From NCBI RefSeq assembly GCF_029224025.1, contig NZ_CP119392.1, forward strand, positions 1,139,001 through 1,203,000: a DNA stretch of 64,000 nucleotides, written 5' to 3'. This DNA is from Rhodanobacter sp. AS-Z3 (GTDB lineage Bacteria > Pseudomonadota > Gammaproteobacteria > Xanthomonadales > Rhodanobacteraceae). Positions 1 through 7,696 of this stretch are shown one piece after another. Every line of letters starts with the position of its first letter. Position 1 is the first letter of the stretch. The notes under the pieces are model-generated. The model did not search any database and was not told the origin of the DNA. It was given only the letters and a program-made list of their open reading frames with translations. The position numbers were made by a program, and so were the translations under genes.

Positions 1-1
1 G

Positions 2-565
2 AAGAAGGTCGAGGACTTGTCCAAGGGCATGCAGCAGAAGGTGCAGTTTGCCGGCGCGCTGTTGCATGAGCCCGAGCTGGTCATTCTGGATGAACCTTTT
101 TCCGGGCTGGACCCGGTCAACGCGCAAGTGATGAAGGACATCGTGGTGGGCATCGCCGCCGAGGGGCGCACGGTGCTGTTTTCCACCCACGTGATGGAAC
201 AGGCCGAGCGCATGTGCGACCGCATTGCCATCATCGCGCGTGGCGAGATGGTGGTGAATGGCACGGTGGCGCAGGTCAAGGAAGATTTTGGTGGACGTCA
301 TGTGGCGCTGGGTTTCACCCACGACAAGGCGCGTGCCGAGAACATCCTGGCTGATCGCTCGCTGATCTCCCGCGTCGACGACTACGGCGCCACCGCCGAA
401 TTGCAGATGGCTGATGGGGCCGATCCCGAAAAGTTGCTGGCTGCGTTGGTTGGCGAAGGCGTGGGTCTGCGTCGTTTCGAAATCGTCGAGCCTTCGCTGC
501 ACGCCATTTTCATTGCCAAGGTGGGCGCTGATGCCGCCACGGCCCATGCCGGAGTTGCCGCATGA
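2..565 (+). CDS. ABC-2 exporter ATP-binding subunit (NatA-like), 5' truncated by window edge
   Basis: This is the C-terminal 187 or so residues of an ABC ATPase; its start lies left of the window. The frame is open from base 2 and shows the ABC signature LSKGMQQK, Walker B LVILDEPFSGLDP and the switch histidine in FSTHVMEQ; Walker A is outside. A C-terminal extension of about 90 residues follows, as is common in NatA-type subunits. It should power the membrane subunit encoded next, whose start overlaps this stop as ATGA. Substrate is unknown; NatAB of Bacillus exports Na+, but homologues vary. Confidence 0.92.
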   Translation, partial: KKVEDLSKGMQQKVQFAGALLHEPELVILDEPFSGLDPVNAQVMKDIVVGIAAEGRTVLFSTHVMEQAERMCDRIAIIARGEMVVNGTVAQVKEDFGGRHVALGFTHDKARAENILADRSLISRVDDYGATAELQMADGADPEKLLAALVGEGVGLRRFEIVEPSLHAIFIAKVGADAATAHAGVAA

Positions 566-1878
566 GCAAGATTGTTGCCGTTATCCGGCGCGAGTTTGTC
601 GAACGGGTGCGTACCAAGGCATTCGTGATTTCCACCCTGCTGCTGCCGGTGTTCATGGTGGCGATGGTGTTGTTGCCGGCGATGATGATGAAGGGTGGCG
701 ATCGCACCAACAACGTCGCCGTGGTGGATGCGTCCAGCACGGGCCTGGGTCAGCCAGTCAGTCAGGCACTCACTGCCGAGAAGATTGGCAGCGGAGCGGA
801 CGCCAAGGCCCGCTATACGGTGAAAGTGTTTCCGGCGACCAGCGACGAGTTGGCCAAGGTGCGCGACGGCCTGATCGCCAGCACCGGTTTTTCCAGCAAG
901 GAGCGCAAGGACGGCTTCGATGGCGTGCTGGTGCTGACCGATGACACGCTGGCTACGGGCAAGGTTTCCTACTACGGCGGCAACGTCGGCTCGATGGATT
1001 CCATGGTCAAGCTGCAGAGTGGCGTGTCGAGTGCCCTGGCCGGTGTGCGTCTGGGCAAGTCCGGTGTGGATGCCGCTTTGGTCAAGCAGGCGATGAAGCC
1101 GGCGAATATGGAGACCACCAAGGTCTCCGACGGCAAGCTCACCGGCCAGAGTGGCGCCGAGTCGTTCATGATCGCGTACTTCATGGGCTTCATTCTGTAC
1201 ATTGCCATTTTGATCTACGGTCAGCAGACGATGACCTCGGTGATCGAGGAAAAGACCTCGCGCATCATGGAAGTGCTGACGTCGTCGCTGACGCCGTTCG
1301 AGATGCTGCTGGGCAAGGTGCTCGGCGTGGGTCTGGCGGGGCTGACGCAGATGGCAATCTGGGGCGGCACGGTGTTCCTGATCAGCAGCCAGCGCGTGCA
1401 TCTGGCCGGCCTGTTCGGGATGAGTGCGGATGCCGCGGCGAGCTTCCCGATTCCGGGTATGGCGCCGGGTCTGCTGGTGGTTTTCCTGCTGTATTTCGCG
1501 CTGGGCTTCCTGCTTTATGGCGCGTTGTACGCGGCGATCGGTGCGATGTGCAACACCATCCAGGAAACACAGCAGTACGCGATCTTCGTCACCATGTTCA
1601 TCATCGTGGGTTTCTTCGCGGTGTTCGCGTTGATCAAGGACCCCACCGGTCAGCTCGGCGTGACCCTGTCGTTCGTTCCGTTCTTTGCGCCGTTCACCAT
1701 GCCGGTACGTTATTCACTGACCTCGGTGCCGCCGCTGGAGCTGGCCTTGTCGCTGGGCATCATGCTGGTGACCTTGCTGGCCTGCGTATGGCTGGCCGCG
1801 CGAATCTATCGCACCGGCATCCTGATGTATGGCAAGAAGCCGTCGTGGAGCGAGTTGTGGCGCTGGATCAGGGCCTGA
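562..1878 (+). CDS. ABC-2 type exporter permease (NatB-like)
   Basis: A 438-residue membrane subunit that pairs with the upstream ATPase. There is one N-terminal membrane segment (about residues 20-43), a long extracytoplasmic loop (about 50-205), then five or six membrane segments to the C-terminus. The cytoplasmic motif VIEEKTSRIMEVL (near residue 228) is typical of the NatB/YhaP branch of ABC-2 permeases. The gene overlaps the ATPase by four bases and ends 22 bp before the stop of the convergent dinB. The exported substrate cannot be read from the sequence. Confidence 0.9.
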   Translation: MSKIVAVIRREFVERVRTKAFVISTLLLPVFMVAMVLLPAMMMKGGDRTNNVAVVDASSTGLGQPVSQALTAEKIGSGADAKARYTVKVFPATSDELAKVRDGLIASTGFSSKERKDGFDGVLVLTDDTLATGKVSYYGGNVGSMDSMVKLQSGVSSALAGVRLGKSGVDAALVKQAMKPANMETTKVSDGKLTGQSGAESFMIAYFMGFILYIAILIYGQQTMTSVIEEKTSRIMEVLTSSLTPFEMLLGKVLGVGLAGLTQMAIWGGTVFLISSQRVHLAGLFGMSADAAASFPIPGMAPGLLVVFLLYFALGFLLYGALYAAIGAMCNTIQETQQYAIFVTMFIIVGFFAVFALIKDPTGQLGVTLSFVPFFAPFTMPVRYSLTSVPPLELALSLGIMLVTLLACVWLAARIYRTGILMYGKKPSWSELWRWIRA

Positions 1879-1900
1879 ACCAACGGCGGTACAGGCGGCG

Positions 1901-2974
1901 TCAGTCGAACAGATCCGCCTGTGCCTGGTAACTGTCCGCGTCGATGAAGCCGGACAAGCCCACGCCGACCAGCCGATAGCGGCTGTCGGCGGGGCGCTCG
2001 ACGCGCTCGCGCAACGCACAGGCGATGTCGCCCAGTTCACCGGCCGACATCGGTCGCGCCGAGGGCGTGAGGCTGCGCGTCAGCGTGCGGAAATCCGACG
2101 TTTTCAATTTCAGCACCACGGTGCGGGCCAGCCGATCGCGCTCGTGCTGATAGCCGGCCCAGGCCTTTTCCGCCAGATCGCGAATATGCGGCTCCAGTTC
2201 GGCCAGGGTCAGGTCGTGTTCGAACGTGTCTTCGGCCGATATCTGCAAGGTGGGACGATCCGGTTGTACCGGATGCTCGTCGATACCTTGCGACAGTTCG
2301 TGCAGTCGGCGGCCCCAGCGGCCGAAGCGTAGCTCGAGTTCGGCCAGCGCCAGCGTGCGCAGGTCACCCACCGTGGCAATCTTGAGCGCGGCCAGCTTCG
2401 CCTCCATCACCTTGCCCACGCCGGGCAGACGGCCCACTTTCAACGGAGTGAGGAAGCTTTCAATTTGGTGTGGGCGTACCACGAACAGGCCATCGGGCTT
2501 GCGGAAGTCCGAAGCGATCTTGGCCAGGAATTTGTTCGGTGCCACGCCGGCCGATGCGGTGAGTTGGGTCTCCTCGCGAATCGCTGCACGAATCGCTTCG
2601 GCGGTGGCGGTGGCCGACGGCAGGCCGGTCTTGGTCACGGTGACGTCGAGATAGGCCTCGTCCAGTGACAGCGGTTCGATCAGGTCGGTATGCCGTGAGA
2701 AGATCTCGCGAATTTTCCGCGACACTGCCTTGTAGCGCACGAAGTCCGGTGGCACGAAGACCAGTTGCGGGCACAGCCGTTCCGCACTGATTGCCGGCAT
2801 CGCCGAACGCACACCGAACACGCGGGCCTCGTAGCTCGCTGCGCAGACTACCGAACGCGAACCGCGCCACGCCACCGCCACCGGCTTGCCGCGCAACGAC
2901 GGATCGTCGCGCTGCTCCACCGACGCGTAGAACGCGTCCATGTCGACGTGCAGAATCTTGCGTGGCGAAGACAT
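1901..2974 (-). CDS. dinB: DNA polymerase IV, Y-family translesion polymerase
   Basis: A 357-residue error-prone polymerase that extends past lesions and mismatched primer ends. Catalytic carboxylates are visible in HVDMDAFYASVE (Asp11, Asp13) and SLDEAYLDV (Asp105-Glu106); the helix-hairpin-helix LPGVGKVMEAKL lies near residue 180 and the little-finger domain fills the C-terminal third. The length is normal for DinB. It ends in ADLFD, a plausible degenerate beta-clamp peptide. It is monocistronic and converges on the ABC exporter. No LexA-type palindrome like the one at 10.07 kb was seen upstream. The window also carries the imuAB-dnaE2 mutasome, so two translesion routes coexist. Confidence 0.95.
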   Translation of the reverse strand: MSSPRKILHVDMDAFYASVEQRDDPSLRGKPVAVAWRGSRSVVCAASYEARVFGVRSAMPAISAERLCPQLVFVPPDFVRYKAVSRKIREIFSRHTDLIEPLSLDEAYLDVTVTKTGLPSATATAEAIRAAIREETQLTASAGVAPNKFLAKIASDFRKPDGLFVVRPHQIESFLTPLKVGRLPGVGKVMEAKLAALKIATVGDLRTLALAELELRFGRWGRRLHELSQGIDEHPVQPDRPTLQISAEDTFEHDLTLAELEPHIRDLAEKAWAGYQHERDRLARTVVLKLKTSDFRTLTRSLTPSARPMSAGELGDIACALRERVERPADSRYRLVGVGLSGFIDADSYQAQADLFD

Positions 2975-3054
2975 CAGGGTTTTGCAGGCGTCACGGACAA
3001 GGCGGTTCCACCATTGTACGCAGCGACGCCAACGTCTTCAGTGCCACAACGAAA

Positions 3055-3978
3055 TCACCTGTGGGATGCTTGGCTGCCGTCGGTTGCGTGCGAACCTAGC
3101 AGGTCCAGCCGGCGCGCAAGCTGCTGTGCGAAACGCTCGGCCGAGCGCGGCTGCTCGGCCAGAAACAGAAACGGCTCGATCAGCTCCAGCTCCATGATCA
3201 GGAACTGGCCGGCGCTGATCACCCCGTCGACGCGTGCATAGGCGAGCTCGCCGTGTCCCAGTGCCGCCACGGCGGCCAGCGCCTTGCCGGCAGCCGCCAG
3301 CGTGGCTGCAGACGGCTGCGCCGGTTCGATGCTGCCGCCATATTCGCTTTGCACGCGGTAGTCGCCGGTGGCCGGGCGCTTGATCACCGCATGGCTGAAC
3401 TTTCCGCCGAAATACAGCAGCGACCATTCGCCTGCGCTGACGATCTCTGGTACGAACGGCTGCAGCAGATAGTCGATGTCGCGCGGCAAATGCGTCACGG
3501 CTTCAGTAAATGCCGGGTCACCGACGTGGCCGCGCACGGTATGCCAGGCGCCGCCGCTGATGGTCGGCTTGATCACCACGTGTTGGTCCGGCATTGATGC
3601 CAGCGCGGCAGCCAGTTCATCGGCTGTCGCCAATGCGGTCGGGATGATCGCCACGCCTTGCTCGTCGAGGTCAAGCAGGTAGCTTTTATCGCTGTTCCAG
3701 CGCAGCACACGACTGTCGTTGATCGTGGGAATGCCGAGTTGGTCGAGCTGATCGAGCCAGTCAATGAACGCGCCGGAAAGCTTGTAGTAATCCCAGATCG
3801 TGCGGATCAGCACCGCGTCGAACGCCGACCAGTCCACCGTCGGATCATTCCAGATACAGGACACCGGCGTGATGCCGTGTTGTTCCAGCATGCTGGCAAG
3901 ATGCGCGTCATCGCGCTGGATCGAGGCGAGTTCGGCGGAAGTGGCAAAGGCCAGGCGACGCGTGGTGGTAGCCGACAA
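3055..3978 (-). CDS. ATP-grasp domain protein (RimK/glutathione-synthetase-like), function unknown
   Basis: About 307 residues from a TTG start preceded by GAGGTG at good spacing; the open frame continues upstream to 4104, but that part looks non-coding (Pro/Arg/Cys rich). The protein has an N-terminal preATP-grasp region (VLIRTIWDYY), a central ATP-binding region (HVVIKPTISGGAWHT) and a C-terminal metal-binding region (FLIMELELIEPFLF, where ELELIEP carries the expected Glu residues). Members of this group ligate a carboxylate to an amine using ATP. Substrate is not predictable. It stands alone between dinB and the ECF sigma operon. Confidence 0.8.
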   Translation of the reverse strand: MSATTTRRLAFATSAELASIQRDDAHLASMLEQHGITPVSCIWNDPTVDWSAFDAVLIRTIWDYYKLSGAFIDWLDQLDQLGIPTINDSRVLRWNSDKSYLLDLDEQGVAIIPTALATADELAAALASMPDQHVVIKPTISGGAWHTVRGHVGDPAFTEAVTHLPRDIDYLLQPFVPEIVSAGEWSLLYFGGKFSHAVIKRPATGDYRVQSEYGGSIEPAQPSAATLAAAGKALAAVAALGHGELAYARVDGVISAGQFLIMELELIEPFLFLAEQPRSAERFAQQLARRLDLLGSHATDGSQASHR

Positions 3979-4144
3979 GACGACACCTCGATGCAGCAGA
4001 AGGGAAAGCCTTTTCCGGTGCTTTTGACCGGTGTTGGCGAGTGGTGATCCGCTGCAACAGCCCGGCGGCGTCGCCAGTGTTTCGATGCCGTCCCCTATTG
4101 TCAATTTTCGCAGCGTGATGCCGTGAGCCTTTTTTGAGGTTCCT

Positions 4145-4492
4145 TCAGTCGGTGGTCGCTGGCGTGGCCGATATCACCAGATACAGCTGCACAGCAGGGT
4201 CACCGCTGGGCAAGGCGATGGCGGCGCCATGGGTGACTTGCAGGTCCTCAACAGGTGTTGCGATGGACGCGTGCAGGGCCGAGATCAGTCGATGGGTTTG
4301 TTGCTGTTGTGCGATGACCCCGGGCAGCCACGTCGCCAGCACCAGCAGGCCGGTGGCGAGTGCGGCGCCGAGCGGAACCCAGTGGTTACGCTGGCGTGGG
4401 CGCGGTGGGTTGATCGCCAGGCGACGCTGCAGACGTTGCAGCCCGCCAGGCGGCGGCGACAGTTCGACAAACAAGCGGTCGGAGTCATGCAT
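4145..4492 (-). CDS. Small single-pass membrane protein, candidate anti-sigma factor
   Basis: A 115-residue protein with a cytoplasmic N-terminus of about 36 residues, one membrane helix (about 37-60, PLGAALATGLLVLATWLPGV) and a periplasmic tail. The gene starts inside the end of the ECF sigma gene (8-bp overlap), the usual place for a cognate anti-sigma factor. It lacks the HxxxCxxC zinc motif of the ZAS family, so the assignment rests on position and topology. It could instead be an accessory protein of the lipoprotein encoded first in the operon. Confidence 0.6.
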   Translation of the reverse strand: MHDSDRLFVELSPPPGGLQRLQRRLAINPPRPRQRNHWVPLGAALATGLLVLATWLPGVIAQQQQTHRLISALHASIATPVEDLQVTHGAAIALPSGDPAVQLYLVISATPATTD

Positions 4493-4982
4493 CGAAAGAC
4501 GCTCCCATCAAGGTCTTCAAGCGTTCCATCGCCAGGTGTTTGCGTGAGGCTACGGTGCCTGCCGGAATGCCGAGCACGCTGGCAATCTCGGTGCCGCGCA
4601 AACCGCTGAACTCGGACAACAGCAGCACTTGTTGCCAGGCACGCGGCAGCTTGCGCAAGGCTTCATGCAACTGGCGGGTGGCGAGAAAATCCTGCGGCTT
4701 GGCGTCGCTGGCCAACGGCGATGATGCCTCGTCGAGCGTGTCATGCCGACGCAACACGCGCCAGCGCAGGCGGTTCTTGGCCAGGTTGAGCGCGGTGGTC
4801 CAGACCAGTGCGTCCAGCGTGGTTTCATCCACCTTGTCGCGTCGCTCCCACACGCGTACGTAGCTGTCGTGGATCACATCCTGACAATCCTCCGCCTGCC
4901 ACAGCTGGCGGTACAGCACGTTGAATAGCGGACGTTCCATTCGCTGATAGCTGGCATACAGCGCGTCCTGGCGCAGCGTCAT
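4485..4982 (-). CDS. ECF-type RNA polymerase sigma factor
   Basis: A 165-residue sigma-70 family protein with region 2 (about 10-75, including AEDCQDVIHDSYVRVWERRD) and region 4 (about 105-160), whose helix-turn-helix reads GTEIASVLGIPAGTVASRKH. There are no regions 1 or 3, as in ECF sigma factors. It sits between a lipoprotein gene (9 bp upstream) and a small membrane protein gene (overlapping downstream), so all three are probably co-transcribed. The regulon is unknown; I did not find a clear autoregulated promoter pair in front of the lipoprotein gene. Confidence 0.92.
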   Translation of the reverse strand: MTLRQDALYASYQRMERPLFNVLYRQLWQAEDCQDVIHDSYVRVWERRDKVDETTLDALVWTTALNLAKNRLRWRVLRRHDTLDEASSPLASDAKPQDFLATRQLHEALRKLPRAWQQVLLLSEFSGLRGTEIASVLGIPAGTVASRKHLAMERLKTLMGASFDA

Positions 4983-4991
4983 CGCGGCGGC

Positions 4992-5759
4992 TCAAGCCTG
5001 CGGCGGCAAGATGTCCGCGCGGACGATCAACAGCCGTAGTGCCGGTCGAGTCGGGCAGGGTGGCGCGCTCTTTCCCAGTAGTGCCGGGGCGCAGGCGCCG
5101 GGACCCTGTGCCAGCACCACATATTGCCCAGCGCGCAGATGCACTTCCGACTTGAACTTGGCCAGCCCGCGTTGGCCGTGATCGTCGTAGGAGAGTTCCA
5201 GATCCAGCATCTCGCCGTCGATGCCACGAACCATGAAATCCACACCACGCGAATAGCCACCATCGACTGCCGAGACTACCGACGTGCCATCGTCACCGGC
5301 GGATGTCCGGGCGGTAATCATCTGATCGAGGCTGAAGTGCAGCGGGGCGATGTTCTGGCGTACGCCGTCGAGAGCCGAGGCCAGCGGTTTCAGTGCCGCG
5401 TCATCGGCGCCAGCACCGGATTCACCATCGATGACCCACAAGTGCAGATCCACCTGGGTGGCTGCAGAGGGTGTCGAGGACACCGGCCCGAGCGACGCGA
5501 TCGCCTTGCCGATCGAAGCCTGCGCATCCGGTGCCGCGTAGACCAGCAGCTTGCCGGGCGTGGGTGAGGTGACGCTGGCCTTGCCACCCAGCGCACTGCG
5601 CAACGCGCCGGTCAGCTGGCCGGTTTGTGCTGGCGGTACCGAGTAGACCTTCAGCTCCATCGAGCCAGCGGCCTGCTTCGATGAAGCATTGTCAGGCGCA
5701 TGGCATGCCGCAAGGGCGAGCAACGCGGTGCCGGCGATCCATCCGAGTATCTGTTTCAT
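4992..5759 (-). CDS. Secreted lipoprotein of unknown function, first gene of the sigma operon
   Basis: 255 residues. The N-terminus MKQILGWIAGTALLALAAC is a lipoprotein signal with lipobox LAAC (Cys19). The mature part shows weak repeats of a small alpha/beta unit: LKVYSVPPAQTGQLTGALR and LLVYAAPDAQASIGKAIAS could each be a secretin-like or TonB-short-like beta-alpha-beta unit. A pair of cysteines near the C-terminus (GPGACAPALL, SAPPCPTRP) may form a disulfide. Position directly upstream of an ECF sigma gene suggests an envelope sensor or output gene. No family could be named. Confidence 0.7.
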   Translation of the reverse strand: MKQILGWIAGTALLALAACHAPDNASSKQAAGSMELKVYSVPPAQTGQLTGALRSALGGKASVTSPTPGKLLVYAAPDAQASIGKAIASLGPVSSTPSAATQVDLHLWVIDGESGAGADDAALKPLASALDGVRQNIAPLHFSLDQMITARTSAGDDGTSVVSAVDGGYSRGVDFMVRGIDGEMLDLELSYDDHGQRGLAKFKSEVHLRAGQYVVLAQGPGACAPALLGKSAPPCPTRPALRLLIVRADILPPQA

Positions 5760-5857
5760 GCCTGTCCTTCACGACGACCGACGAGCCGCCTTCCCGACTA
5801 TATACACGCCAGCACGCATTTCCTTCAGGGTGAAAAAGCGCGGATGCCCAGCCGAAA

Positions 5858-6181
5858 CTAGGCCTCGTGCTCCCACTGCACCGTGATGGCATCGCCATCC
5901 ATCGAACCGGTCCAGTAGGTGCCAAGCCGCACCCACGCCGAGCGAATGCGTTTGAGTGACGCGTCGTAAACGGCCACGTGATAAACGACTTGGTACTTTG
6001 ACGTGCCGAAGTACATGCTCCATGGCATGAACAACGGGCGCGTCGCGTGCAGGATCTTGTAGCCGTTCGCGTCAGCCCAGGACTGCAATAGTTCGCGTGC
6101 GTTGACGTAGTGTCGCCAGGTGAGCCAGCCGGCCAGCGCGAACGTGATCAGGCAGAGCAACACAAAGCCAATAGCGTTCAT
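5858..6181 (-). CDS. Small membrane-anchored hypothetical protein
   Basis: 107 residues from ATG at 6181; the open frame runs further upstream but that stretch is Pro/His/Arg rich and lies where the divergent permease promoter should be. One N-terminal helix (about 4-22) is followed by a soluble domain with many aromatic residues (GYKILHATRPLF, VVYHVAVYD, WVRLGTYW). Short proteins of this build with one helix and a WxRxG-like end are common in Xanthomonadales and have no known role. It is monocistronic and divergent from the APC permease gene. Confidence 0.65.
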   Translation of the reverse strand: MNAIGFVLLCLITFALAGWLTWRHYVNARELLQSWADANGYKILHATRPLFMPWSMYFGTSKYQVVYHVAVYDASLKRIRSAWVRLGTYWTGSMDGDAITVQWEHEA

Positions 6182-6284
6182 CGTGCACGGTTCCAAATGA
6201 GGTGGGTGAGGGGCGATGCGGATCGATCGGGTCAGTGTCGCCCCGATGAAAGATGGGACTGGCTGAAACCGCCCTGACAATGGC

Positions 6285-7628
6285 ATGGTAGCGGTCATGC
6301 TGACCGAACCCGCCAATGCCTATGCCCGTCGCCTGAATACCTGGGACGCCGCGATGATTGTCATCGGCGGTGTGATCGGGGCAGGCATCTTCCTCACACC
6401 TGCCACGGTGGCGCGCAGTACCTCGTCGGGCGCGGAGCTGCTGCTGTTGTGGGTGTTCGGTGGCTTGCTCACCTTCGCCGGTGTGTTGTGTTACGCCGAA
6501 CTGGGTTCGCGGCGACCGCAAGCCGGTGGCATTTATGTCTACCTGCGCGAGGCGTTTGGACTGCTGCCGGGCTTCCTGTTTGGCTGGACCATGGCGCTGA
6601 TCAATTACCCCGGCAGCGTGGCCGCGGTGGCGACCATGTTCGCCGATTATCTGTGTACCGCGCTGGGTCTGGCGCCACTGATCTACGTGAAGCCGGTGGC
6701 CGTGGGAGCGATCGTTTTCATCGTCGGCATCAACCTGTTCGGCATTCGCGCCGGCGCGTGGATGCAGAATATTTTCACCGTGCTGAAGCTGGTCGCCGTG
6801 GCGCTGCTGGTGATCAGTGGGCTGGTGCTGGCGCGCGGCCAGTTGGGTCCGGCGCTGGCCGTGGACACCACCTACCCGGTGTCGTCGTGGGCATTCGCGG
6901 GCGCGTTGTTGCCGGTGCTGTTCACCTACGGCGGCTTCCATTACCTCAACGATCTGGCCGGTGAAGTACGCAATCCGCAACGCACCCTGCCGCGTGCGTT
7001 GGCGTTGGGCATGGTCGGCGTGGTGGTCTGCTACGTACTGGTCAACTACGCCTACCTGGCCGGGCTCGGTCATGCGGGACTTTCCGCCAGCGAAGCGCCA
7101 GCGGCCGACCTGATGCGCCGGATGTTCGGGGATACCGGTGCCACCGTGATCGCCATCGGCATTGCGTGTTCCACCTTCGGTTATTGCAGCATCGCGATTG
7201 CCGGTGGTGCGCGTGTGCTGCAGACGATGGGTGCCGATGGCGTGTTCTTCCGTGCCGCCGGACGGCTTGATCCGCGTACCCGCGCGCCGCAGATCGCGCT
7301 GGCCTTGCTGGGCGGGTGGGCGGCAGTGCTCACCTATTCCGGCAGCTTCAACCAGTTGCTCAACTACACCACGGTGGGCGAATGGGTTGGCCACGTGTTC
7401 GGTATTGGCACGTTGTTCTGGTACCGCAAGCATTTCATTGATCAGCCCGCACCGTATCGCGTGCCGTTCTATCCGCTGCTGCCACTGATCTTCGTGATCA
7501 CCGTGTTCGGCGTGATCGTGGCCAGTGCGGTCCATGCGCCGGGCGACGCCGGCATGAGCTTGTTGATCATCGCGCTGGGCGTGCCGGTGTATTACGGCTG
7601 GCAGTGGTGGTCGCGAAAGCGCGCCTGA
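6285..7628 (+). CDS. APC-family amino acid permease
   Basis: A 447-residue inner-membrane transporter with about 12 helices. The first helix carries the APC fingerprint VIGGVIGAGIFLTP and the fold continues with YVYLREAFG (helix 3) and GGFHYLNDLAGEVRNPQRTLPRA (helix 6-loop). Expected role is proton-coupled uptake or exchange of amino acids. ATG codons at 6285 and 6297 are both possible starts; MLTEPANAYARRLNTWDA from 6297 looks like the natural N-terminus. It ends 69 bp before the hydrolase lipoprotein, and the two may share a transcript. Substrate cannot be told from sequence. Confidence 0.88.
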   Translation: MVAVMLTEPANAYARRLNTWDAAMIVIGGVIGAGIFLTPATVARSTSSGAELLLLWVFGGLLTFAGVLCYAELGSRRPQAGGIYVYLREAFGLLPGFLFGWTMALINYPGSVAAVATMFADYLCTALGLAPLIYVKPVAVGAIVFIVGINLFGIRAGAWMQNIFTVLKLVAVALLVISGLVLARGQLGPALAVDTTYPVSSWAFAGALLPVLFTYGGFHYLNDLAGEVRNPQRTLPRALALGMVGVVVCYVLVNYAYLAGLGHAGLSASEAPAADLMRRMFGDTGATVIAIGIACSTFGYCSIAIAGGARVLQTMGADGVFFRAAGRLDPRTRAPQIALALLGGWAAVLTYSGSFNQLLNYTTVGEWVGHVFGIGTLFWYRKHFIDQPAPYRVPFYPLLPLIFVITVFGVIVASAVHAPGDAGMSLLIIALGVPVYYGWQWWSRKRA

Positions 7629-7696
7629 TCCTCACGGGCGTGGCGTCAGTAGCGAGGCTTTCGCTTCTGCGGGTTTGCCAGGAAGGGTGGTGGTCG

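Noticed and set aside
6072..7535. 487-codon open frame antisense to the APC permease
   Set aside because: His/Gln/Arg-rich antisense frame typical of GC-rich genomes; the permease on the other strand has intact helices and motifs.
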